From positions 620,001 through 684,000 of the forward strand of contig CBDEGT010000001.1 of the NCBI GenBank assembly GCA_965237965.1: a stretch of 64,000 nucleotides of DNA. The letters run 5' to 3'. The notes below the pieces were generated by a model. The model was given only the letters and a program-made list of their open reading frames with translations. It searched no databases and was not told the DNA's origin. This document shows positions 8,762 to 17,642 of this stretch, in pieces. Position numbers and translations under genes: made by a program. This stretch comes from UBA2988 sp965237965 (lineage in GTDB: Bacteria > Gemmatimonadota > Gemmatimonadetes > Longimicrobiales > Gaopeijiaceae). How positions within the stretch are numbered: the first letter of the stretch is position 1; the number at the start of each line of letters is the position of its first letter.

Positions 8762-11092
8762 TCAGGCGGGGGTGACGTCGGTCGGTATGTCCATGCGCGC
8801 CGGGATTGCCCCGAAGAAGGCGTCCGCGAGATCGCGGACCGGGACGTCTACCCCCGACGTTCCGACGCGGATCCGGAACCGCCCGCCGTGCGCTCCGACA
8901 CCGCCCACCTCGGTGCAGGGGACGCCGTGGCGCTCGGCCGTCGCCCGTACCCGATCGATCTTGCCTTCGGCGCACGAGACGACTACCCGGCCCTGGCTCT
9001 CACCGAACAAGAGCGGAATCGGCAGGAGCGGATCGGACAGCTCGACGTCGATCCCAACCGGATCCTGGCCGTCCGACACAGCGGCCTCGACGAGTGCGCA
9101 CGCGAGTCCGCCCTCCGCGCAGTCGTGGGCGGAGCTCAACAGGTCGGCACCGATCATCGCCAGCACCGCCTGCTGGAGGCCGCGCTCGGCCATCAGGTCG
9201 AGCTCGGGTGGCTCGCCAGCCACGAGGACATGGAAGACGTAAAGGTATTCCGATCCGCCCAGCTCTCCTCGGTTGACCCCGAGCAGGAGGATGCGGTCGC
9301 CGGGGTCGCGGAAGGCGTGCCGGCACACTCGCTCGACGTCTTCGACCACGCCGACCATCCCGATCACGGGGGTGGGATAGATCGCGGCGCCCTCGGTCTC
9401 GTTGTAGAGTGAGACGTTGCCTCCGGTCACCGGCGTTTCGAACGCCGCGCACGCCTCGGCCATTCCCAGTACAGCCTCCCGGAGCTGGTGGTAGATGGGC
9501 GGCTTGAGTGGGCTTCCGAAGTTCAGGTTGTTCGTGACCGCGATCGGTACGGCGCCCACGCACACCAGGTTGCGGGCGGCCTCCGCGGCCGCGATCGCGG
9601 CTCCTCGGCGGGGGTGCAGGTAGCAGTATCGTCCGTTGCAGTCGGTCGTGGCCGCGATACCGCGCTGGGTGCCCGGGATGCGCACCACCCCGGCGTCACC
9701 TCCGGGCCGCACGATGCTGTTCGCCCGCACGGTGGTGTCGTACTGCCAGTAGATCCAGCGCTTCGACGCGATGTTGGGCGAACCCACCAGGTCGAGTAGC
9801 CGGTCACTCAGATTGCTCCCGGGCGCCAAGGCGGCGAACTCGGACAGGTCGCGCGCGCGGAGCCGCCGGATCTCCTCCGACTCCGTGCCTTCACGCTCGT
9901 AGGTGGGGCAGCCATGGGTGAGGGGCAGGGCGGGGACGTCGGCCACCACGGAGCCCTCCTCCAGCACGCGGAACCTGCCGTCGTCAGTCACCTGGCCGAT
10001 CACGGCTGCTTCCAGCTCCCACTTCTCGAGGATGCGGTGGACCTCGTCCTCCCGTCCCCGCTCCGCCACCACCAACATTCGCTCCTGCGACTCGGAGAGC
10101 AGGATCTCGTACGGGGTCATCCCGGGCTCCCGCACCGGGACGAGGGCCAAGTCGATCTCCACTCCGCTGCCGGCGCGCCCGGCCATCTCGGACGCGCTCG
10201 ACGTGAGGCCGGCGGCGCCCATGTCCTGGATTCCGGTGATCGTGCCGCTCGCGATCAGCTCCAGGCTCGCCTCGAGCAGCAGCTTCTCGGTGAACGGATC
10301 GCCGACCTGGACTTGTGGGCGCCTGGCCTCCGTCTCCTCGGAGAGCTCTTCGCTCGCGAACGTGGCTCCGTGGATGCCGTCGCGGCCGGTGCGGGCGCCC
10401 ACCGCCATCAGCGTGTTCCCTACCCCCCTCGCCTCGCCCTTGATGAGCCGGTCCCGCCGGAGCAGGCCGATCGCCATCGCGTTGACCAGGGGATTCCCGC
10501 GGTACCCGCGGTCGAAGTAGACCTCCCCGCCCAGGTTCGGGATGCCGACGCAGTTGCCGTAGTCCCCGATCCCTTTGACCACCCCATCGAACAGGTATCG
10601 GACGCGCGCGTCGTCGAGGTCGCCGAAGCGGAGCGAGTTGAGAGTCGCGATCGGCCGAGCTCCCATGGTGAAGATGTCGCGCAGGATCCCGCCCACCCCG
10701 GTCGCGGCGCCCTGGTAGGGCTCGACCGCAGACGGGTGATTGTGCGACTCGATCTTGAACGCGACCGCCCAACCCTCGCCGACGTCGATCACGCCGGCGT
10801 TCTCGCCCGGACCCTGGATCACCCAGGGAGCTTGGGTGGGAAGAAGGCGCAGGAGGGGCTTGGAGTTCTTGTAGCCACAGTGCTCGGACCACATCGCGCT
10901 GAACACGCCCAGTTCGGTGAAGGTGGGCGTGCGGCCGAGCACCTCCACGATGCGCTGATACTCGTCCGCCGCGAGCCCGTGCTCGCTCACCAGACCGGCG
11001 GTGATTTCCGGATCGTCCGAGCGGGTCGGGGGCCCGCGCCCGTCGGGCGGAAAGGCGCCAACCGTGGTCGGTGCGTAGGCGCCCTCGCTCAC
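8762..11092 (-). CDS. purL: FGAM synthetase large subunit
   Basis: PurL is the ATP-dependent synthetase subunit that converts FGAR to FGAM using ammonia delivered by PurQ, with PurS as bridge. At 776 residues it is the small-PurL type, consistent with separate purS and purQ genes just upstream. Family segments are clear: MWSEHCGYKNSK near residue 67, FKIESHNHPSAVEP near 112, IQDMGAAGLT near 295, and a second ATPase half with DCNGRYCYLHPRRG and TGGNVSLYNE. It begins 34 bases after purQ ends. An N-terminal extension of about 30 residues before the conserved part is rich in Pro and Gly; a later start is possible. Confidence 0.96.
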   Translation of the reverse strand: MSEGAYAPTTVGAFPPDGRGPPTRSDDPEITAGLVSEHGLAADEYQRIVEVLGRTPTFTELGVFSAMWSEHCGYKNSKPLLRLLPTQAPWVIQGPGENAGVIDVGEGWAVAFKIESHNHPSAVEPYQGAATGVGGILRDIFTMGARPIATLNSLRFGDLDDARVRYLFDGVVKGIGDYGNCVGIPNLGGEVYFDRGYRGNPLVNAMAIGLLRRDRLIKGEARGVGNTLMAVGARTGRDGIHGATFASEELSEETEARRPQVQVGDPFTEKLLLEASLELIASGTITGIQDMGAAGLTSSASEMAGRAGSGVEIDLALVPVREPGMTPYEILLSESQERMLVVAERGREDEVHRILEKWELEAAVIGQVTDDGRFRVLEEGSVVADVPALPLTHGCPTYEREGTESEEIRRLRARDLSEFAALAPGSNLSDRLLDLVGSPNIASKRWIYWQYDTTVRANSIVRPGGDAGVVRIPGTQRGIAATTDCNGRYCYLHPRRGAAIAAAEAARNLVCVGAVPIAVTNNLNFGSPLKPPIYHQLREAVLGMAEACAAFETPVTGGNVSLYNETEGAAIYPTPVIGMVGVVEDVERVCRHAFRDPGDRILLLGVNRGELGGSEYLYVFHVLVAGEPPELDLMAERGLQQAVLAMIGADLLSSAHDCAEGGLACALVEAAVSDGQDPVGIDVELSDPLLPIPLLFGESQGRVVVSCAEGKIDRVRATAERHGVPCTEVGGVGAHGGRFRIRVGTSGVDVPVRDLADAFFGAIPARMDIPTDVTPA

Positions 11093-11126
11093 CGGACGCC
11101 CCGACGGTCCAGGATGACCGTCGGGA

Positions 11127-11828
11127 TCAACGCACGCCCGCGGTGCTCAAGTGACGCGCGAGACTCTGGAAGATCCCACGGCCGTCGACCGATCCGAGGA
11201 CCGCCTCCATGGCGCGGTCGGGATGTGGCATTAGCCCCATCACGTTGCCCTCATCGCTCGCGATGCCTGCGATACTCCGGGCCGATCCGTTCGGGTTGCC
11301 CTCGTAGGTCACGTCGCCATCCGCATCTACGTAGCGGAACAGCACGCGTTCCTCCGCTTCGAGTCGGTCCAGGGTGGCGGGATCGGCCTCGTAATTGCCC
11401 TCGCCGTGTGCAACCGGCATGCGGACGACCTGGCCGGCCTCATAGAACGAGGTCCACATCGTGTTCGGGTTTTCGACCCGGAGGTGCTGGTCGAAGGCAT
11501 GAAACCGAAGCGTGCGGTTGCGGATCAGGGCACCGGGCAGGAGCCCAGCTTCACAGGCGATCTGGAAGCCGTTGCAGATCGCGAGTACCGGACCGCCCGC
11601 GCGCGCGAAGGCGATCACGTCCTCCATGGCTGGGCTGAACCGCCCGATCGCTCCAGCGCGCAGGTAATCGCCGTACGAGAAGCCACCGGGGAGGATGACC
11701 GCGTCTGCGTCCTTCAGACCGTGCTCTCGGTGCCAGAGGTAGCTCGGCTCTGCGCCCGAGAGCTCGGCGGCGTGATAGCAGTCCTGGTCGCAGTTGGAGC
11801 CGGGAAAGCTGACCACCACCACCCTCAC
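11127..11828 (-). CDS. purQ: FGAM synthetase glutaminase subunit
   Basis: PurQ hydrolyses glutamine and feeds ammonia to PurL. From a GTG at 11828 the protein is 233 residues and starts MRVVVVSFPGSNCDQD, the typical PurQ N-terminus. The class I glutaminase nucleophile is C85 (LAICNGFQ), and the His of the triad is in GLMPHPDRA. The GTG overlaps the purS stop codon (GTGA), so translation is probably coupled. A longer in-frame extension to 12137 exists but would overlap the whole of purS and has no family similarity. Confidence 0.94.
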   Translation of the reverse strand: MRVVVVSFPGSNCDQDCYHAAELSGAEPSYLWHREHGLKDADAVILPGGFSYGDYLRAGAIGRFSPAMEDVIAFARAGGPVLAICNGFQIACEAGLLPGALIRNRTLRFHAFDQHLRVENPNTMWTSFYEAGQVVRMPVAHGEGNYEADPATLDRLEAEERVLFRYVDADGDVTYEGNPNGSARSIAGIASDEGNVMGLMPHPDRAMEAVLGSVDGRGIFQSLARHLSTAGVR

Positions 11829-12106
11829 GTATCGCTCCGTGCAGCAGGCATCTGCAATTCGAGAATCGCGATCTCGAAGTCCTCTGTGACGGGGTTGGCG
11901 AGAAGCTTGCGGCACATCTCTTCGGCGCGGGCCAGTGCGGCGCTCTCGGACGTGGCCTCCAGCTCGAGCGAGATCGCCTTGCCGACCCGCACGTCGTGGA
12001 CTTCCGCGTAGCCGAGCGCGTGCAGTGCGTGGAGGATGGCGTTGCCGGGCGGGTCCAGGAGCCCCGCGCGGGGGACCACGCGGATTTCGACCTGATATGG
12101 CTTCAA
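11825..12106 (-). CDS. purS: FGAM synthetase PurS subunit
   Basis: PurS is the small dimeric subunit that holds PurL and PurQ together. The frame is 93 residues from a TTG at 12106, preceded by a clear GGAGGA ribosome site. It reads MKPYQVEIRVVPRAGLLDPPG, the normal PurS opening, then HALGYAEVHDVRVGK, the family core. The TTG overlaps the last codons of pssA, and the stop overlaps the purQ GTG, so this gene is translationally linked on both sides. The length is normal for the family (80-95 residues). Confidence 0.93.
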   Translation of the reverse strand: MKPYQVEIRVVPRAGLLDPPGNAILHALHALGYAEVHDVRVGKAISLELEATSESAALARAEEMCRKLLANPVTEDFEIAILELQMPAARSDT

Positions 12107-13026
12107 CGCGACTCCTCCGATCGTTTGTGGGGGGCATCCTGCCGCAGGACTCGGCTGGGTGCGACCTCGCCGTAGTCCAGAGCGCGCAACTCGGCTCCGG
12201 CCTCGTCTTCTTCCTCGTCGTCCTCGTCCAGGAGGGGATCGCGCTCTGGCAGTCGGTCGAGCAGGCCGAGCACGAACGAACGGGTCACGCCTGTGACCGC
12301 GTACGCGAAGAGGAACGGAAAGAAGAAGTGGCTCGGTGCAAATACCGCCGCCAGGAGGCAGGCCACCATCACGACCGTCGTGAGTAGCCCGCGGGGGGTG
12401 CGGAAGCCGATGCGAGGGACCACCGGATATGGGATATGGCTGAGCATCAGCACCCCGAGGAAGACCATCGACATTCCCATCAACTGGGGCCATGGAAGGT
12501 CACCCAGATACTGCTGGAAGAACGCCGTGCGGCTGAACGGATAGTACGTGGCCAGGATCAGCCCGGCGGTTGGGGTTGGGAGCCCGATGAAATGACTCTT
12601 GGCGCGGCCAGCCTGTTCGACGTTGAAGCGGGCCAGCCGGACCACCACGGCTGTGATGTAGACGAAGCAAAGGGTCCAGCTCCACGCTCCTTCTGCGAAG
12701 TACAGCTGGTACATGATCAAGGCGGGAGCCACGCCAAAGGACACGGCATCGACCAGCGAGTCTAGCTCGGCGCCGAACGCCGATCCTGTTCGCGTGAAGC
12801 GGGCCACGCGTCCGTCGAGAAGGTCGAGGAGGCCTGCCCAGACGATGTACCAGGCTGCCCACGCGAACTCACCGCGCGTGGCAGCCACGATGGCGAAGAC
12901 GCCGAAGAAGAGGTTGCCGAGCGTGAACGCCGAGGGCAGGATGATGATGCCGCGTTGCAGCGGCACCTGGGCCAGCAGCCCACGGCGGTCTTCCGGAGTC
13001 CGGGTGGGACGGGGGAACGGTCTCAT
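12103..13026 (-). CDS. pssA: CDP-diacylglycerol--serine O-phosphatidyltransferase
   Basis: This membrane enzyme transfers serine to CDP-diacylglycerol to give phosphatidylserine, the precursor of phosphatidylethanolamine. The 307-residue protein carries the CDP-alcohol phosphotransferase signature: DLLDGRVAR at 68-76, then G and the two further Asp at D89 and D93 (ELDSLVD). Several hydrophobic spans follow (ITAVVVRLARF, MSMVFLGVLML, LLTTVVMVACLLAAVF), and the last 45 residues are acidic and probably cytosolic. ATG 13026 overlaps the purC stop (ATGA). A lipid gene locked between purC and purS is unusual and ties membrane synthesis to purine expression. Confidence 0.93.
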   Translation of the reverse strand: MRPFPRPTRTPEDRRGLLAQVPLQRGIIILPSAFTLGNLFFGVFAIVAATRGEFAWAAWYIVWAGLLDLLDGRVARFTRTGSAFGAELDSLVDAVSFGVAPALIMYQLYFAEGAWSWTLCFVYITAVVVRLARFNVEQAGRAKSHFIGLPTPTAGLILATYYPFSRTAFFQQYLGDLPWPQLMGMSMVFLGVLMLSHIPYPVVPRIGFRTPRGLLTTVVMVACLLAAVFAPSHFFFPFLFAYAVTGVTRSFVLGLLDRLPERDPLLDEDDEEEDEAGAELRALDYGEVAPSRVLRQDAPHKRSEESR

Positions 13027-14012
13027 CGGCCCTCGGGAAAGGGGAGCTCCGCAGGTGTCCACTCATCGAGCTCGGCACCGGTCAGGCGGCGAAAGATTTC
13101 CAGGTAGCGGGAGGTGGCCGCCTCCACGACGCCGTCGGACAACTCGGGAGGTGGAGGCCGCTTGTCCCAGCCGGGCAAGTCGTTCAGCCAGTCGCGGATC
13201 GGCTGCTTGTCGAGCGATGGCTGGCGGCGGCCGGGCGTATAGCTCTCCTCGGGCCAGAAGCGCGACGAGTCCGGCGTCATGACCTCGTCGATCAGGAGGA
13301 GCCGGCCGTCGCGGTCGGTCCCGAACTCGAACTTGGTGTCGGCCAGGATGATGCCCCGGTGTTCGCACGTGGCCCTGCCTTCCTCGTAGATCGCGAGCGA
13401 CAGCTCCCGGAGAATCTGCGCGGTGACTTCGCCGACTCGCGCGATCACGTCCGCGAATCGGATGTTCTCGTCGTGAAGCCCCTGTTCAGCCTTTGTCGCC
13501 GGGGAAAACAGCGGTGTGGACAGCGCGTCGCTCTCACGCAGACCCGCAGGCATCGGTTCCCCCGCGAGGGTGCCCGATTCGCGGTACTCCTTCCACGCCG
13601 AGCCTGAGAGGTAGCCGCGCACGACCCACTCGATCGGGAGCGGTCGGGTGCGCCGGACCAGCATCGCGCGCCGCGCCCAGTGCGGGAGGCTCGCCGCGAG
13701 CTCGGGGTGAAGCGTCACGATGCGATCGGGGTCCACCTCAAGCAGGTGATGGTCCAAGCCGGGGAGCCGGTCGAGCCACCACGCGGTGAGTAGGGTCAGC
13801 ACCTCCCCCTTTCGCGGCACGGGCCGGCTCATCACCACGTCGAAGGCGCTGACCCGGTCGGAGGCCACCATCAGGAGCCGGTCCGGCCCCAGCTCGTAAA
13901 CGTCGCGCACCTTGCCCCGGTGAAGCAGGGGAAGGGGAAGGGCGCTCTCGCGCACTTCACGATCGTCCCTTTCGACCTTCACGTTCGCGGATGGGGCCGA
14001 ACCGGGCCTCAC
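13023..14012 (-). CDS. purC: SAICAR synthetase
   Basis: PurC joins aspartate to CAIR with ATP to form SAICAR. The 329-residue frame has the family landmarks HRGKVRDVYELG near residue 31, SDRVSAFDVVM near 51, WVVRGYLSGSAWKEY near 130, and ILADTKFEFG and LIDEVMTPDSSRFWP in the C-terminal half. The insert and C-terminal tail match the longer, yeast-like class found in many bacteria. Its ATG overlaps the purB stop (ATGA) and its own stop overlaps the pssA start, so the three genes are coupled. Conserved sequence starts near residue 25, so a later start is possible. Confidence 0.95.
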   Translation of the reverse strand: MRPGSAPSANVKVERDDREVRESALPLPLLHRGKVRDVYELGPDRLLMVASDRVSAFDVVMSRPVPRKGEVLTLLTAWWLDRLPGLDHHLLEVDPDRIVTLHPELAASLPHWARRAMLVRRTRPLPIEWVVRGYLSGSAWKEYRESGTLAGEPMPAGLRESDALSTPLFSPATKAEQGLHDENIRFADVIARVGEVTAQILRELSLAIYEEGRATCEHRGIILADTKFEFGTDRDGRLLLIDEVMTPDSSRFWPEESYTPGRRQPSLDKQPIRDWLNDLPGWDKRPPPPELSDGVVEAATSRYLEIFRRLTGAELDEWTPAELPFPEGR

Positions 14013-15484
14013 ACCCGCACCTCGGGTGCACTCAGGCGCTCACGTGCGCCCTGCAGATGCCTCGCCAGCACCGGCTCGACCCAAGTCTCCAGGAAGCGAT
14101 CCACCTGCTCTCGGGCGCGGCCGACGAAACGATCCGGGTCGACCAACTCCGTGAGCTCGTCGGCAGAGAGCTGGAAGCTCGAGTCGGCGGCGATCCGCTC
14201 GAGGAGGTCGGAGGCTGCCCCCTCCTCCTTCATGCGGCGCGCAGCGTCCAGTGAATGCCGCCGCATGCCCTCGTGGAGCGTTTGCCGGTTGCCGCCCCGC
14301 CGGACCGCGTGCATCAGGACCGCCTCGGTGGCCAGGAAGGGGAGGTGTTCCTCGAGGTTGCGGCGGATCACCGCTAGGTTCACGTGGAGCCCGGAGGCCA
14401 CGTTCTCCACCAGCGTCATACACCCGTCCAACGTCAGGTATTGGTCTGGGATGGAGAGGCGCCGGTTGGCCGAGTCGTCGAGCGTACGTTCCAGCCACTG
14501 CGTGGCGGCGGTGTGCGCCGGATCCTGGGCCAGCACGATCACGTGGCGGGCGAGCGCGCAGATGCGCTCTGCGCGCATCGGGTTCCGCTTGTACGGCATC
14601 GCGGACGACCCGACCTGCTCCTCCTCGAAGGGCTCCTCGACCTCCCGGAGGTGCGCGAGCAGTCGCAGGTCATGACCCAGTTTGGAGGCGGAGACGGCGA
14701 CCCCGGCGAGAGTGGCCGCGAGCGCCGCGTCCACCTTGCGCGGTGAGGTCTGTCCGGCGACGCCGTAGCTCTCCTTGAACCCCATGCGCCCGGTCACCAA
14801 CTCGTCCAGCTGTTCGACCTTTGCGTGTTCGCCCTGGAACAGCTCCAGAAAGGAGGCCTGCGTGCCGGTCGTGCCGCGGACGCCACGGAAGCGCAGTGTG
14901 TCGAGGCGGAAGCCGATCTCCTCGAGGTCGAGGAGGAAATCCTGGATCCAGACCGTCGCCCTCTTTCCGACGGTGGTGGCCTGGGCGGGCTGAAAATGAG
15001 TCCAGCCCAGGGTGGCAACGTCCCGGTGCGCCCGCGCGAAGTCGGCCAACGCGGCGACGCAGCGTACCAACCGATCGTGCACCAGCTCTAGCCCGGCGCG
15101 GTGCAGGATCAGGTCGGTGTTGTCGACGATGAACGCGCTGGTGGCTCCCAGATGAAGAAGGCCACGAGCGGCGGGTGCGTCGGCGCCATAAAGGTGGACG
15201 TGCGCCATGACGTCGTGACGGAAGCGCCGCTCGTACTCGGCAGCCCTTTCCGGATCGATCGTGCGGTCGAGCGCGGCGCGCATCTGGGCCAGCGCCTCGT
15301 CGGGAATCGGCAGCCCGAGCTCGTGCTGCGACTCGGCGAGGGCCAGCCAGAGGCTGCGCCACGTGCTGAAACGCCGGGCCTGCGAGAACACCGCTTGCAT
15401 CTCGTGTGAGGCGTAGCGCTCGGTGAGCGGATGGACGTAGTGCGGGCCGACGTCCATGGGCTCGGCTTCACGGTGTTCACCCAC
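14009..15484 (-). CDS. purB: Adenylosuccinate lyase
   Basis: PurB removes fumarate from SAICAR and from adenylosuccinate, serving both IMP and AMP synthesis. The 491-residue frame belongs to the fumarase/aspartase superfamily, with the signature SSAMPYKRNPMRAE near residue 300, the TTVGKR segment near 170, and an early YASHEMQAVFS block. The longest start is a GTG at 15484, overlapping the htrA stop region; an ATG at 15457 (MDVGPHYVH) is also plausible. It is the first purine gene of the cluster and is followed without a gap by purC. Confidence 0.95.
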   Translation of the reverse strand: MGEHREAEPMDVGPHYVHPLTERYASHEMQAVFSQARRFSTWRSLWLALAESQHELGLPIPDEALAQMRAALDRTIDPERAAEYERRFRHDVMAHVHLYGADAPAARGLLHLGATSAFIVDNTDLILHRAGLELVHDRLVRCVAALADFARAHRDVATLGWTHFQPAQATTVGKRATVWIQDFLLDLEEIGFRLDTLRFRGVRGTTGTQASFLELFQGEHAKVEQLDELVTGRMGFKESYGVAGQTSPRKVDAALAATLAGVAVSASKLGHDLRLLAHLREVEEPFEEEQVGSSAMPYKRNPMRAERICALARHVIVLAQDPAHTAATQWLERTLDDSANRRLSIPDQYLTLDGCMTLVENVASGLHVNLAVIRRNLEEHLPFLATEAVLMHAVRRGGNRQTLHEGMRRHSLDAARRMKEEGAASDLLERIAADSSFQLSADELTELVDPDRFVGRAREQVDRFLETWVEPVLARHLQGARERLSAPEVRV

Positions 15485-16970
15485 GCCAGTAAAAGCTCAC
15501 CGACTGGAGCCCTCCGCCTCGCTCGAAGTAGATCTGGATTCCGCCGCGGCCGCGTAGCTGCCGAAACACTTCCGCGGCCTGCTCGGCGGTGGCGACACGC
15601 ATGTTGTTGACCTGCAGGATCACGTCGCCCACGCGGAATCCAAGCTGCCCTTCGAGCTCGGGGGAGATGCCGACCACGAGTGCGCCCTGCTCGCTCCGCA
15701 CGCCGCGCTCGGCCTGCACCTCCGGGGTGACGGTGATCAGCTCGAGGTCCTCGAGGATCCGGATCCGCTCCGCACGCACCGAGGGGAGCGCCTCGGCCCT
15801 CAGCCGGACCGGGCCGTCGCCCTCGGCCACGAGCGTGATCTCGTCACCGGCCCGGAGGTCCAGGAGCACGTTCTGAAAGTCCAGGGGCGCGGCCAGAGGA
15901 CGCCCGCCCGCCTCCAGCAGCCGGGAACCCGCGCGCAGCCCGGCGCCCGCCGCAGGCGATCCGGCCGCGACCCTACCGATCCGAACGCCCCGGCTTCGCC
16001 CGAAGGCGTCGGCCTCGATCGGCTCCACCTCGAACCCGACCCATGCCCGGCGGACCTCGCCGTACTTGAGGAGATCGTCCGCCGCGCGCAGGGCCCGGTC
16101 AATGGGGATTGCGAAGCCCAGCCCCTCGCTTCCCCCGCTGCGTGAGAAGATCGAGCTGTTCACGCCGATCACCTCGCCCAGCACGTTGACGAGGGGTCCG
16201 CCGGAGTTGCCGGGGTTGATCGACGCATCCGTCTGAATCATTCCCAGATAGAATCCCTGGTCGTTCGAGGTCGGGATGATATGGCGACCGGTCGCGCTCA
16301 CCACGCCCGTCGTGACGGTCGGCTCGCTGTTCGAGAACAGGTTGCCGAAGGGATTACCGATCGCCACCACCCACTCGCCGATCAGGAGACCTTCGGACGT
16401 ACCCAAGGACGCGGCGGGGAGGTTCTCGCCGGCCACGCGCAGCACGGCTACGTCGGTGATCGGATCGGTCCCGACCAGCTCGGCCTCCAGATCGCGACCG
16501 TCCGGCAGGGTCACCATGATGCGATCGGCTCCTCGTACGACGTGCTCATTGGTCAGGACTACCCCATCCACAGAAATCACGAACCCCGAGCCCAGGCTGG
16601 CGCTCCGCCGGCTCGCGCGGGGCGGGAGGAAGAAGCTCTCCCACAGACTGGCCGGACGGAGTTCGCGGGTCTGGATCACGTTTACCGTGACCACTGCGGG
16701 CGCGACTCGGGTGGCCGCCTCCACGATCGCGGTGCGCCGGGATGCGTCGGCTGCGGCACCGGCTGCGCGGCGAGCTTCCTGGAGCTCTTGGACGATCGTT
16801 ACGCTCGCGCCCGGATCCAGCCTCCCGTCCGCGGCCGGAAACGAGTCCGGATCGGGCTCCCCGCCATCCGGAGCCGGGGTACAGGCCGCGAGCACGCCCA
16901 CGACAAGCGCTGCAGCGGCGCTGATGGGGCCAGAGGAGCCCCGGGCTCGTCTGGAGGGACGGTGGGTCAC
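15477..16970 (-). CDS. htrA: HtrA/Deg-family serine protease, lipoprotein form
   Basis: This is a trypsin-like periplasmic quality-control protease with two PDZ domains. From the GTG at 16970 the protein has 497 residues and the catalytic triad H143 (LTNEHVVRG), D173 (DPITDVAVLRV) and S256 (NPGNSGGPLV). PDZ1 follows at about 315-395 and PDZ2 at about 405-490. A hydrophobic stretch ending VGVLAAC30 is a convincing lipobox, so the enzyme is probably lipid-anchored, unlike E. coli DegP. The GTG overlaps the tal stop (GTGA); the longer in-frame extension to 17339 lies inside tal and is rejected. It sits between tal and purB in one continuous run. Confidence 0.9.
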   Translation of the reverse strand: MTHRPSRRARGSSGPISAAAALVVGVLAACTPAPDGGEPDPDSFPAADGRLDPGASVTIVQELQEARRAAGAAADASRRTAIVEAATRVAPAVVTVNVIQTRELRPASLWESFFLPPRASRRSASLGSGFVISVDGVVLTNEHVVRGADRIMVTLPDGRDLEAELVGTDPITDVAVLRVAGENLPAASLGTSEGLLIGEWVVAIGNPFGNLFSNSEPTVTTGVVSATGRHIIPTSNDQGFYLGMIQTDASINPGNSGGPLVNVLGEVIGVNSSIFSRSGGSEGLGFAIPIDRALRAADDLLKYGEVRRAWVGFEVEPIEADAFGRSRGVRIGRVAAGSPAAGAGLRAGSRLLEAGGRPLAAPLDFQNVLLDLRAGDEITLVAEGDGPVRLRAEALPSVRAERIRILEDLELITVTPEVQAERGVRSEQGALVVGISPELEGQLGFRVGDVILQVNNMRVATAEQAAEVFRQLRGRGGIQIYFERGGGLQSVSFYWRG

Positions 16971-17623
16971 AACTCCTTCCCCAGCTTCTTCCAGTCGGCC
17001 AAAAAAGCGCTCAGACCGGAGTCGGTGAGCGGGTGCTTGAGCAGTTGCTGCAGCACCGTGGGCGGCATCGTCGCGCAGTCGGCGCCCAGCAGCAGTGACT
17101 GCACCACGTGCTGCGGGTGCCGGATGGAGGCGGCCAGAATCTCCGTCGCAAACCCGTAATTGTCGTACACCTGGCGGATCTGTGAGATCAGCTCCATACC
17201 GTCGCCCGAGATGTCGTCGATCCTTCCGACGAAGGGGGAGACGAAGCTGGCTCCCGCCTTTGCGGCCAGGTGCGCTTGGGTGACCGAGAAGCAGAGGGTG
17301 ACGTTCACCCGGATCCCCTCGGAGCGCAGCGCCCGACACGCCCGAAGCCCGTCCTCGGTGAGCGGTACCTTGACCACGATGTGTTCGTGGATCTTCGCCA
17401 GCCGCTTCCCCTCGGTGACCATAGTATCCCGATCGACCGCGACCACCTCAGCGGAGACCGGCCCGTCCACGGCCTCACAGATTTCGAGGAAGATCTCCCG
17501 CGGGTCGCCTTGTCCCGCAGCCTTCATCATCAGGGACGGGTTCGTGGTGATCCCGTCGATGAGGTTCGCATCGGCCGCGCGCCGTATCTCACCGAGATCG
17601 GCCGTGTCCAGGAAGATCTTCAT
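16967..17623 (-). CDS. tal: Transaldolase, TalC / fructose-6-phosphate aldolase type
   Basis: A small (218-residue) class I aldolase of the TalC/Fsa subfamily, which moves a dihydroxyacetone unit in the non-oxidative pentose phosphate pathway. It starts MKIFLDTADLGEIRRA. The TTNPSLM block is at 26-32 and the Schiff-base lysine is K85 in VVKVPLT. The length is that of the short subfamily rather than E. coli TalB (about 317). Linkage to the pur genes makes sense because the pathway supplies ribose 5-phosphate for PRPP, though that is inference. It begins 19 bases after truA ends. Confidence 0.92.
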   Translation of the reverse strand: MKIFLDTADLGEIRRAADANLIDGITTNPSLMMKAAGQGDPREIFLEICEAVDGPVSAEVVAVDRDTMVTEGKRLAKIHEHIVVKVPLTEDGLRACRALRSEGIRVNVTLCFSVTQAHLAAKAGASFVSPFVGRIDDISGDGMELISQIRQVYDNYGFATEILAASIRHPQHVVQSLLLGADCATMPPTVLQQLLKHPLTDSGLSAFLADWKKLGKEL

Positions 17624-17642
17624 CGCGCTCCTCGAACCTCCT

